From JBHGBB01 sp041946755 (GTDB lineage: Bacteria; UBP4; UBA4092; JAOAEQ01), in assembly GCA_041946755.1 (NCBI GenBank), contig JBHGBB010000218.1:1-5949 (forward strand): a stretch of 5,949 nucleotides of DNA, read 5' to 3'. The notes under the pieces were generated by a model, which saw only the letters and a program-made list of their open reading frames with translations, ran no database searches and was not told where the DNA came from. Position 1 is the first letter of the stretch; each line of letters starts with the position of its first letter. This document shows, in pieces, positions 1-5,949 of the stretch. Made by a program: the position numbers and the translations under genes.

Positions 1-398
1 TCCGGAACATGCTGTACCGTCTTATTACTCCCCGCCTTATACCAATACCGCAAATACACTGGCTCATTTGCAAAAACTGACGAATAAATCGGATACATGT
101 TTATCGTCGTATCCCCTAAATTCACACTAAATACTCCGTTACTCACCGAAACTGCTACTCCACCTAACGGACGAGTCCCCGGACTCGGATGGCTATTATC
201 ATTGGTCCAAAAATTCGTCGTCGGACTGCTCGGATTATCTAATAAACTAAAAAAGGTTGTCGCCATACCGGAATATGGTATACCATCAACCTCGATATAT
301 CCCTGATACTTCATCTCAAACGGTATCCCAAAACTACTGACTACTCCTAAACCAATCAACATCACTACCAATATTATCCTGAACCGGATTTGATCCAT
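1..398 (-). CDS. Secreted protein with 'YQG' N-terminal domain, partial (N-terminal 132 residues)
   Basis: The reading frame opens at an ATG at 396-398 and is still open at the left edge, so only the N-terminus is seen. The start is well supported: AGGAGG lies 9 nt upstream. Residues 1-24 look like a Sec signal peptide, with basic R5 and R7, a hydrophobic core at about 8-20, and a likely cleavage near SSFG. The mature part opens with MKYQGYIEVDGIPYSG, followed by FSLLD (50-54), FWTND (63-67), a VSNGVFSVNLGD stretch (85-96) and EPVYLRYWYKAG (112-123). This order matches the N-terminal beta-rich domain that in many bacterial surface or tail-fibre-like proteins precedes 'PYAL.A..LDG' linkers and a variable C-terminal domain (family recognised from memory). 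The right-edge gene carries just such a linker, so the two may be paralogues. The function is unknown; a surface-exposed or secreted structural or binding role is an inference. A promoter lies at 581-609. Confidence -1.
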   Translation of the reverse strand, partial: MDQIRFRIILVVMLIGLGVVSSFGIPFEMKYQGYIEVDGIPYSGMATTFFSLLDNPSSPTTNFWTNDNSHPSPGTRPLGGVAVSVSNGVFSVNLGDTTINMYPIYSSVFANEPVYLRYWYKAGSNKTVQHVP

Positions 399-399
399 A

Positions 400-413
400 C
401 TCCTTTTCCTCCT
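400..413 (-). promoter_or_regulatory. Ribosome binding site of the left-edge secreted protein gene
   Basis: Read on the minus strand this is AGGAGGAAAAGGAG, followed by T and ATG. It contains a perfect AGGAGG 9 nt before the ATG and a second AAGGAG placed too close to be used well. It is the strongest Shine-Dalgarno match at an annotated start here, and it fixes the start of the left gene; the other genes have weak or no such sites. Confidence -1.
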
Positions 414-580
414 AAAACAATTTATATAAGATTTATCATATATAGTATCCAAGAATCTCTATGCAATATAGTGAAGGGAAATCAAATCATCCAACGAGGC
501 ATTACCTATTGTGAGCAATGACAATATCACCCCCCTGGGTATGAAGAAATAAAATTGAAGCAAAAAATAAAACTGGCAAC

Positions 581-609
581 ATTATAAGTCAGTCATAGAA
601 TTAAGTCAA
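581..609 (-). promoter_or_regulatory. Sigma-70-type promoter for the left-edge gene
   Basis: On the minus strand a TTGACT -35 element (604-609) is separated by exactly 17 nt from a perfect TATAAT -10 element (581-586). That is 11 of 12 consensus positions with ideal spacing. Transcription would start near 574, giving a leader of about 175 nt before the ATG at 398. The next gene downstream on this strand is the secreted protein, so this is its likely promoter. Confidence -1.
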
Positions 610-759
610 ATAATTCATTTTTATATTATCTGCATCTGTTAATTGGGTGTCATACCCCAAAAACGTATTAACTGGTATAGTTTCAGCTATCTCGTTATCT
701 AATCTGCAATATCATATATTTCGGGTATTTTACTCGCTACATTTATCTGATGATATATG

Positions 760-1974
760 TCAGTGACTCAAATTTTCAACTTGATATCCGATATTTTTCA
801 GCTGTTTTATAATCTCTTCAATATGGTCTGGCCCCTTCGTTTCCAGTACAAAGTCCACTTCATTTTCACCTAACGGAGTATTCGGGAATTCCCGGTTATG
901 AGAAATATCAAGAATATTCGCACGGCATTCGCCCATCACCGTACTAAGTTTGCCGAGAATCCCCGGCCGATCGGGAATCCGTACTCTTAATTTAGCCATT
1001 CGCCCATCTTTCGCCAATCCCCGTTCTATTATTCGAGATAACAGATTGACATCGATATTCCCGCCACTTAAGATACAGACCACATGCTTCCCTTCCAGAT
1101 GAAGAATTTTATGATTTACTAACGCGGCTAACGGTACCGCCCCGGCACCTTCTGCAACGATTTTCTCGATTTCCAGGAGGAGCAGAATCGCATTGGCGAT
1201 TTCCTCTTCCGATACTGTCACTACTTCATCGACATACTTTTGAACTAAAGGAAATGTAATATTCCCTACCCGCTTAATCGCAATACCATCAGCGATGGTA
1301 GTAGAAGTCCGGACTTCAGTAACCTCATGTTTCTCAATCGACATTAACATAGAAGCAGCGTTTGCCGATTCTACTCCAATTATCTTAATCTGCGGTCGCT
1401 GCTCTTTAATTGCCAGTGCGATACCACCGATAAGTCCTCCTCCTCCCACCGGGACGATAATCGCATCTATTGGTATGGGTTCATCAAGGAGTTCTAGTCC
1501 GATGGTACCCTGCCCGGCGATAACAGCTGAATCATTAAAAGCATGTATATAAATATTCTTCTCTTGCGCAGCAATATCGAGTGCATGCTGATATGCTTCA
1601 TCATAGTTCTCACCATAGAGTACAACTTTCGCTTGTTCCCGACGAACAGAAGAAACTTTAATTAATGGTGATCCTACCGGCATAACGATCGTTGCAGGAA
1701 TCGATAACCTACGCGCATGATATGCTATACCTAATGCATGATTCCCTGCACTTGCCGCAATCACTCCTCGACTTCGTTCCTGTTCATCCAGAGATAACAG
1801 TCGATTCAACGCACCGCGCTCTTTAAAACTGCCGGTCATCTGGAAGCTCTCCAGTTTATGGTAGGTATGACATCCGGTAAGTTCTGAGAGAGTATGCGAA
1901 TACGGACATGGAGTATGCTGAATAGCATCTCCGAGTTGTTTTTTCGCTTGGTTTATATCTGATAAAGTTATCAT
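760..1974 (-). CDS. ilvA: Threonine ammonia-lyase (threonine dehydratase), PLP-dependent, with ACT domain
   Basis: This cytoplasmic enzyme converts L-threonine to 2-oxobutyrate and ammonia, the first committed step toward isoleucine or, in catabolic forms, toward propionate. At 404 residues it matches the medium-length form with one C-terminal ACT domain, and it appears intact. The PLP lysine is K51 in GSFKERGA. SAGNHA (75-80) is the conserved asparagine loop, VGGGGLIGG (176-184) is the glycine loop that holds the cofactor phosphate, and SGGN (303-306) supplies the serine near the pyridine nitrogen. Residues 327-402 form the ACT domain, with RIPDRPGILGKL, which suggests allosteric control by an amino acid. 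The ATG at 1972-1974 has no clear Shine-Dalgarno site but follows a good promoter at 2003-2031. No other branched-chain genes are nearby, so a biosynthetic or catabolic role cannot be decided; tdcB-like naming is possible. The enzyme class is very likely right; serine may also be a substrate. Confidence -1.
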   Translation of the reverse strand: MITLSDINQAKKQLGDAIQHTPCPYSHTLSELTGCHTYHKLESFQMTGSFKERGALNRLLSLDEQERSRGVIAASAGNHALGIAYHARRLSIPATIVMPVGSPLIKVSSVRREQAKVVLYGENYDEAYQHALDIAAQEKNIYIHAFNDSAVIAGQGTIGLELLDEPIPIDAIIVPVGGGGLIGGIALAIKEQRPQIKIIGVESANAASMLMSIEKHEVTEVRTSTTIADGIAIKRVGNITFPLVQKYVDEVVTVSEEEIANAILLLLEIEKIVAEGAGAVPLAALVNHKILHLEGKHVVCILSGGNIDVNLLSRIIERGLAKDGRMAKLRVRIPDRPGILGKLSTVMGECRANILDISHNREFPNTPLGENEVDFVLETKGPDHIEEIIKQLKNIGYQVENLSH

Positions 1975-2002
1975 ATGATATATGTTATTTTATTAGTAAG
2001 TT

Positions 2003-2031
2003 ATCGTATCACTCTATTCGTCATTAGTCAA
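2003..2031 (-). promoter_or_regulatory. Promoter for the threonine ammonia-lyase gene
   Basis: On the minus strand a TTGACT -35 (2026-2031) is followed after 17 nt by a TACGAT -10 (2003-2008). It fits in the 69-bp gap between the methyltransferase stop and the lyase start. The predicted start site near 1996 leaves a leader of about 22 nt with no Shine-Dalgarno match. The -35 hexamer and spacing are the same as in the promoter at 581-609. Confidence -1.
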
Positions 2032-2043
2032 ATCATGGTCGAT

Positions 2044-2877
2044 TTATTTTATCCCTAACCGTATCCGATAACTCATTATCGCTTTCTGTTTTCCTTGAAT
2101 TCGATGCATAACCATTTTTTTAAACCTTTTAAAATCCGGTGCTATCTCCTGCGGACATTCTTTTACAAACCGATTCACCGACCCTAAACTGAGAACTAGG
2201 CCGATAAACTGTTCTGCATTCATCGATGTTTCATGATGGCTCACTATTTCTTTACTAAACCGGAAATGATTACTACTCCGAATATTAGCCAGATGCTGGT
2301 CTTTACTCCATCGACTACCTTCTCTTTCTTCTCCGGTATGTCTCAAATGGAGTTGATTAACTCGTTTGGAGAACTGCCGGAATTCCTGTTCTACTATCCA
2401 ATCAATCGATGGAGGCCAGTCGTAATCAATGGTAGCAAATATTCCACCTTTCTTTAATATCCGGGCAATTTCTTTTAATGTACTTTTCGGGTTCATCCAA
2501 TGGAATGATTGGGAGCAGGTAACGATATCTACCGACCCAGACTTCAATCCGGTTCTATGCGAATACCCAAACTGGAATGAAACATTGTTTATCTTTTTAT
2601 TCCGTTGAAGGTTTACTGAAGCTTGATTCAGCATATCTTGATTTGGCTCAATGCCGATAACTTGTTTAGCATATTTCGACCAGGGGAAAGTCGATATTCC
2701 AGGCCCGCAACCGATATCAACCACTACTTTAGGTATTCTATCTAAATATAATAAAATATGGGCTATAACAGCTCTTGGAACTATCGGCCGATAACTCGTA
2801 TATACCTCAGCAAATCCTGAAAATCGGTTGATATTCTGCATCCAAGTTCCGGATTTAATTAGCTTTATTTGAACCAT
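2044..2877 (-). CDS. Class I SAM-dependent methyltransferase, substrate unknown
   Basis: The 277-residue protein has a Rossmann-like methyltransferase core of the Methyltransf_11 type. Motif I is VVVDIGCGPGIS (51-62), the SAM-binding glycine loop. GIEPNQDML (75-83) carries the acidic residue E77 at the end of strand 2, expected to bind the SAM ribose. VDIVTCSQSFHWM (116-128) is motif IV, and LKKGGIFATIDYDWPP (141-156) is the following strand region. The opening NRFSGFAEVYTSYRP and the 'SFHW' and 'DYDWPP' signatures match a widespread group of uncharacterised small-molecule methyltransferases, distantly like trans-aconitate methyltransferase; this is family recognition from memory. The chosen ATG at 2875-2877 has a GGGAG 9 nt upstream; an alternative start is M13 (2839-2841), closer to the conserved domain. 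A weak -10-like TATAGT lies at 2924-2929. Transcribed in the same direction as the lyase, but that gene has its own promoter, so a strict operon is uncertain. Confidence -1.
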   Translation of the reverse strand: MVQIKLIKSGTWMQNINRFSGFAEVYTSYRPIVPRAVIAHILLYLDRIPKVVVDIGCGPGISTFPWSKYAKQVIGIEPNQDMLNQASVNLQRNKKINNVSFQFGYSHRTGLKSGSVDIVTCSQSFHWMNPKSTLKEIARILKKGGIFATIDYDWPPSIDWIVEQEFRQFSKRVNQLHLRHTGEEREGSRWSKDQHLANIRSSNHFRFSKEIVSHHETSMNAEQFIGLVLSLGSVNRFVKECPQEIAPDFKRFKKMVMHRIQGKQKAIMSYRIRLGIK

Positions 2878-2992
2878 AATTAAAGACTCCCAAAAATCGC
2901 CTGTTTCCGGATAAGTTGTTAATACTATATTCTATCAAAATAGGATACAATTATCATCATATATTTGAATCAAAAAGGATACTATATTATTT
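2878..2992. promoter_or_regulatory. Divergent intergenic region between methyltransferase and dehydrogenase
   Basis: This AT-rich 115-bp segment must hold promoters for both divergent genes, but neither is clear. On the plus strand TACAAT (2946-2951) could be a -10 for the dehydrogenase, without a good -35. On the minus strand TATAGT (2924-2929) could serve the methyltransferase. The heptamer AGGATAC occurs twice on the plus strand, at 2942-2948 and 2976-2982, 34 bp apart. The second copy includes AAGGA, 13 nt before the dehydrogenase ATG, which is a long spacing for a ribosome binding site. Confidence -1.
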
Positions 2993-4087
2993 ATGGCAAA
3001 AATCAAAGCAATGGTTATACCCGAACCAAATCAGCCTTTAGAATTATGGGAATTTGATGAACCGAAATTAGACCTAAACTCGATGTTATTGAAAACTATC
3101 TATGCCGATGTTTGCGGCACCGATGTTCATCTTTATCATGGGAAATTAGCTGGAGTCCCCTATCCTTTGATTCCCGGGCATATTAGTGTCGGGAGAATCG
3201 ATAAACTCCGGGGTGTGGTCAAAGATATCGAAGGAAATAAATTCCAAGAAGGAGATTTGGTAACTTTTCTTGATGTACATGCGACTTGCAACAACTGCTG
3301 GTATTGTTTGGTTGCAAAAGCCTCTACCCGATGTCCGCATCGGAAAGTATATGGAATAACTTATGGAGTCAAAGATGGGTTATCTGGCGGTTGGGCGGAG
3401 AAAATATATCTCAAACCCGGAACCAAAATATTCCGAATTCCAAACAAGGTAACTCCGGAACAGGTAATCACCGCCGGCTGCGGCTTACCCACGGCTATCC
3501 ATGCAATTGAATTAGCCCGAATCGGATTAACCGATTCGGTACTTATCCAAGGCAGCGGTCCGGTAGGATTAATGGCCACCGCATTAGCGAAACTCTCCGG
3601 CGCAGGAACGATAATAACTATCGGTGCTCCGATGAAACGACTCGAAGTCGCAAAGAAACTAGGAACGACTAAAAGTATCGATATCACCAAACATGATGAA
3701 AAAGACCGACGGCAGCTGGTATTAGAATTAACCAATGGACGAGGAGCAGATATCGGAATCGAATGTACCGGCAATCCGAAAGCGGTTCCCGAAGGATTAA
3801 ATTTAATCCGGGATAACGGAATATATATCATTGTTGGACAATATACCGACCATGGCAATATCGAAATTAATCCGCATCTGCAGATTAATAAGAAACATCT
3901 AGAAATCCGCGGATGCTGGGGTTCGGATTTCAGCCATGTGTATCGGGGACTACAGGTCTTATCCCATTTCAATCACCACTTTAATCCGGAATTATTTAGA
4001 ACAAAGAAATATAAGTTGATTGATGCCCAACGAGCACTTGAAGATGTAGAACATTTGAAAGTAACCAAAGCGATACTCAAATTCTAA
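2993..4087 (+). CDS. Zinc-dependent medium-chain alcohol dehydrogenase-like protein (TM0436-like)
   Basis: This is a 364-residue medium-chain dehydrogenase/reductase expected to oxidise an alcohol or reduce a carbonyl with NAD(P). The N-terminal GroES-like domain has C41 and H63 as catalytic zinc ligands, with C163 in AGCGLPTA as the likely third. A structural-zinc lobe is formed by C99, C102, C105 and C114. The Rossmann domain has QGSGPVGLM (186-194). YCLVAKASTRCPHR, VGQYTD and EIRGCWGSDFSH recall the group around Thermotoga TM0436, whose substrate is not established as far as I know. Two oddities: the usual GHE motif is GHI here (I64), and the last two structural cysteines are 8 residues apart instead of the common 7. 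The glutamate after the histidine is not a strict ligand and may be absent in this subgroup. The ATG at 2993 has only a distant AAGGA. The gene is convergent with the beta-helix gene and shares the terminator after it. Class is sure; substrate unknown. Confidence -1.
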   Translation: MAKIKAMVIPEPNQPLELWEFDEPKLDLNSMLLKTIYADVCGTDVHLYHGKLAGVPYPLIPGHISVGRIDKLRGVVKDIEGNKFQEGDLVTFLDVHATCNNCWYCLVAKASTRCPHRKVYGITYGVKDGLSGGWAEKIYLKPGTKIFRIPNKVTPEQVITAGCGLPTAIHAIELARIGLTDSVLIQGSGPVGLMATALAKLSGAGTIITIGAPMKRLEVAKKLGTTKSIDITKHDEKDRRQLVLELTNGRGADIGIECTGNPKAVPEGLNLIRDNGIYIIVGQYTDHGNIEINPHLQINKKHLEIRGCWGSDFSHVYRGLQVLSHFNHHFNPELFRTKKYKLIDAQRALEDVEHLKVTKAILKF

Positions 4088-4102
4088 TTGAAACATGCGC
4101 AT

Positions 4103-4140
4103 AAAAAAAAGAGGGAGCAGCTATGCTCCCTCTATATTTT
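4103..4140. terminator. Bidirectional intrinsic terminator between convergent genes
   Basis: A perfect 10-bp stem, AGAGGGAGCA (4110-4119) with TGCTCCCTCT (4124-4133), closes a GCTA loop. It has a run of eight A on the left (4103-4110) and ATATTTT on the right (4134-4140). Read on the plus strand it can end the dehydrogenase transcript, 15 nt after its stop codon. Read on the minus strand the A-run becomes a T-run and can end the beta-helix gene transcript. The minus-strand version has the better T-tract. Confidence -1.
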
Positions 4141-4182
4141 ACTCGCTCTGATAACCGGAATCAGAATATCTACACTCGGTAT

Positions 4183-5949
4183 TTACTCCACTATTTGGTA
4201 ATTATGTGCCTGCTGCGTACCAGTCCCGGCATTATAATAATCAAGAGTAGTATTACCGGTGATATGGCATCCGAGAACGATGTTATTAAGGCAGCTGGCA
4301 TCGCTGATATTTATTCCATAAGCACCATTACTCTTTCCCCGGCTATTGGTGATACTATTACATGAACTCGCTTCTAATTTAATTCCGTCACTAGTATTGA
4401 AATTGCAGACATTACCATCCAGCCGGTTACCAGTACCATTTTTGATTAGCATCCCCTGGTATCCATTCGATTTACAAATATTACCGGTTAAAGCACTATC
4501 GCTACCGCAGTATTCAATCCCATATTGGGTATTGGATTCACAACGGTTATTCGAAATCATCATCTCATCGACATTAGCGGCTTCCGGATTACCAATGAAT
4601 ATCCCGCTATTACCGTTACTGTAACAAACGTTATTAGTAATTGAATTCCGCGCCGTAGTCGAAGTGCAGTATATCCCGGATTCACCATTATTGCTGCAGT
4701 CATTACTATCGAACTGATTGCGCTCAGAATTCTCGTATACATATATTCCCGATCCGCGATTGTATTTACACTGATTATTGGCAAAAAGATTATTATAACA
4801 ACCATTCATCATAATACCGGCATTATTTGCATTAAGCCGGTTGCCAATAATCATATTATTATCCGAGTTATAGAGCTGCAATCCAGACCATTCATTCTGC
4901 TGGATTACATTATTGCGGATAGTAAAATAATCGCAATCATAGAGAGTACATGCATAGTCCATACTCCCTTCGATTATATTATCTTCAATCAAACCACCGA
5001 TCGAACTCCATATTCGGAACATTTCCATACTTTCAGAAGAAATATAGCAGTTTTTAACTACCACATCTTTGGTATAATTTAATTGGAGACTTTCGTCCAT
5101 ATGACCCGAACTTACAATAGACAGGTTTTCCAGCCGAACATCTTTAATGAACCCGGTGATTTGATATGAAGTGAATAAAGTGTTATTTCCATGATATCTA
5201 TTTTTTAACATCAGCGTATTAGAACTAGGTACTCCGGTAATTTCATACCATACTCCGCCGAGTTGTATGCACCGGCCAACCATATCGCTAGTCCAAGAAA
5301 CACTATAACCAGTTATATAATAACTATACGCTTCCGCATAACAACTACCATCTGAATAGGTACCTTCATATCCATCTACATAAATACCGCCGCCCATCAT
5401 AAATTCATATCCAGTGATAACCACTCCATCCCGACTTTCTCCGATAATCGAAGTACCGTCTTGGGTAATGCGAATTCGATCCCAACTGGCATAGGTTCCG
5501 TTTCTGACATAGATGGTTTTCTTACCGGCAGTCAGCGCATCTTGGATATTAGTGTAGTCTCCACCACTTGGAGCGACAATCGCATCATATATCGGTTTTA
5601 AAAACTCAGTCGAATGTAATCCATCGAGGGTATCCGCTTCAAGCGCATACGCTACTGATGCTGAACCATAACCGCCAACTAAACTACTTGAAGGAAGCAC
5701 TCCGGTTAGATTTCCGGCGTTCAGATAATAGCTGCTATCCTGTCCATTGAGTAATCCGGCATCAGCGGTATACCCAACCGTTGCAGAGCCATATATACCG
5801 ACCATCCGACTCGAAGGTACTACTCCAGTCTGATTCCCGGCATTTAAATAATAGCTGCCATTCTGGCCATTCAACAATCCTGCATCTGCGGTATACCCGG
5901 CGGTCGCGGAACCGTATTCGCCAACCAATTGACTCGACGCAATGGTTCC
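4183..5949 (-). CDS. Large surface or secreted repeat protein with right-handed parallel beta-helix, partial (C-terminal 588 residues)
   Basis: The frame is open at the right edge, so the N-terminus is missing. A TTG at 5926-5928 could be read as a start but lies inside a repeat and is not credible. Numbering from the edge: residues 5-119 are two full 41-residue repeats and one shortened, diverged copy. The copy carries YALEADTLDG, a linker seen before C-terminal domains of tail-fibre-like surface proteins. IVAPSGGDYTNIQDAL (124-139) and TIYVRNGTY open a pectin-lyase-like fold. A beta-rich insert at about 195-267 holds SWTSDMVGRCIQLGG and WYEITGV. From about 268 to 565 coils of roughly 22-28 residues follow the pattern N-x-C-x-x-N...GI, as in PbH1/NosD-type right-handed beta-helices. 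The gene ends at TAA 4183-4185. Such proteins often bind or cut polysaccharides, but no catalytic residues can be assigned, so activity is unknown. A phage tailspike origin is possible, but no other phage genes are present. Confidence -1.
   Translation of the reverse strand, partial: GTIASSQLVGEYGSATAGYTADAGLLNGQNGSYYLNAGNQTGVVPSSRMVGIYGSATVGYTADAGLLNGQDSSYYLNAGNLTGVLPSSSLVGGYGSASVAYALEADTLDGLHSTEFLKPIYDAIVAPSGGDYTNIQDALTAGKKTIYVRNGTYASWDRIRITQDGTSIIGESRDGVVITGYEFMMGGGIYVDGYEGTYSDGSCYAEAYSYYITGYSVSWTSDMVGRCIQLGGVWYEITGVPSSNTLMLKNRYHGNNTLFTSYQITGFIKDVRLENLSIVSSGHMDESLQLNYTKDVVVKNCYISSESMEMFRIWSSIGGLIEDNIIEGSMDYACTLYDCDYFTIRNNVIQQNEWSGLQLYNSDNNMIIGNRLNANNAGIMMNGCYNNLFANNQCKYNRGSGIYVYENSERNQFDSNDCSNNGESGIYCTSTTARNSITNNVCYSNGNSGIFIGNPEAANVDEMMISNNRCESNTQYGIEYCGSDSALTGNICKSNGYQGMLIKNGTGNRLDGNVCNFNTSDGIKLEASSCNSITNSRGKSNGAYGINISDASCLNNIVLGCHITGNTTLDYYNAGTGTQQAHNYQIVE
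5593..5937 (-). repeat. Tandem 123-bp coding repeats (41 residues per unit)
   Basis: Unit 1 spans 5815-5937, unit 2 spans 5692-5814, and a shortened third unit spans 5593-5691. Units 1 and 2 share 33 of 41 residues by direct comparison, including GYTADAGLLNGQ and SYYLNAGN. The third keeps SSxLVGxYGSA and then changes to YALEADTLDGLHSTEF. Of the 33 identical residues, 17 use different codons in units 1 and 2, so the duplication is old. The array probably continues beyond the right edge. Confidence -1.

Larger units (their letters stand above)
399..759. other. Non-coding region between threonine ammonia-lyase and the left-edge gene
   Basis: This 361-bp stretch holds no convincing long gene. 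It contains a minus-strand promoter (581-609) and the ribosome binding site of the left gene (400-413). It also has a 6-bp inverted repeat TATTGT/ACAATA at 507-512 and 521-526, and a possible 21-codon TTG-started leader ORF at 459-524. A two-part stem lies at 638-672: GTTAA/TTAAC outside and TTGGG/CCCAA inside, with a 7-nt bulge. That stem is not followed by a T-run on either strand, so I do not call it a terminator. No intrinsic terminator was found after the lyase gene, so lyase transcripts could read through toward the left gene. Confidence -1.

Noticed and set aside
97..306. A 69-codon plus-strand open frame opposite the left-edge gene
   Set aside because: It overlaps a secreted protein with a signal peptide and perfect ribosome binding site, and has no recognisable features itself.
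507..526. Resemblance of the plus strand to the lac operator (ATTGTGAGC...ACAAT)
   Set aside because: It is one base shorter than the operator, the two half-sites do not match as a LacI palindrome, and no LacI-family gene or sugar operon is present. It lies in the middle of a transcribed leader. Treated as chance, though the simple hairpin is real.
638..672. Two-part stem as a terminator for the threonine ammonia-lyase
   Set aside because: The stems are short (5 bp each) with a 7-nt bulge and no T-run follows on either strand.
3361..3972. A 203-codon open frame on the minus strand inside the dehydrogenase gene
   Set aside because: It is antisense to a clearly conserved enzyme, has no recognisable domain, and is a side effect of codon use on the other strand.
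5926..5928. TTG as the start codon of the beta-helix gene
   Set aside because: The frame is open upstream to the window edge and the TTG lies inside the first repeat unit, with the matching residue being internal in the other units.
5593..5937. CRISPR-like or integron-like array
   Set aside because: The 123-bp units are in frame, encode conserved protein repeats, and have no short palindromic repeat with unique spacers.

Overview
The window looks like chromosomal DNA from a bacterium of modest, AT-leaning base composition. Evidence for a bacterium is two TTGACT-N17-TATAAT-like promoters, an AGGAGG ribosome binding site, an intrinsic terminator hairpin and a Sec-type signal peptide. I cannot name the species. 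The surface-protein architecture at both edges (a 'YQG' N-terminal domain; 'YALEADTLDG' linkers leading into a parallel beta-helix) is, from memory, common in environmental and candidate-phylum bacteria, but that is a weak taxonomic hint. No rRNA, tRNA, CRISPR array, transposase or integrase is visible.

Layout, left to right. (1) Bases 1-398, minus strand: the N-terminal part of a secreted protein with a signal peptide, running off the left edge. (2) Bases 399-759: a 361-bp non-coding stretch with a strong minus-strand promoter about 180 bp before that gene, a small hairpin and a possible 21-codon leader ORF. (3) Bases 760-1974, minus: a complete PLP-dependent threonine ammonia-lyase with a C-terminal ACT domain, with its own promoter just upstream. 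(4) Bases 2044-2877, minus: a class I SAM-dependent methyltransferase. (5) Bases 2993-4087, plus: a zinc-dependent medium-chain dehydrogenase, divergent from the methyltransferase. (6) Bases 4103-4140: a hairpin that can terminate transcription in both directions. (7) Bases 4183-5949, minus: the C-terminal 588 residues of a large surface or secreted protein. It has tandem 41-residue repeats, then a right-handed parallel beta-helix; its N-terminus lies beyond the right edge.

The three central genes do not form an obvious pathway. The lyase supplies 2-oxobutyrate from threonine; the substrates of the methyltransferase and dehydrogenase cannot be read from the sequence. The two edge genes may belong to one family, the left showing the usual N-terminal domain and the right the usual linker and C-terminal domain, but they share no overlapping segment here, so this is inference. 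I see no clear sign of a new multi-gene system. The points most worth a second look are the repeat and beta-helix protein with its ladder of cysteines, the long leader of the left gene, and the altered zinc-site residues of the dehydrogenase.
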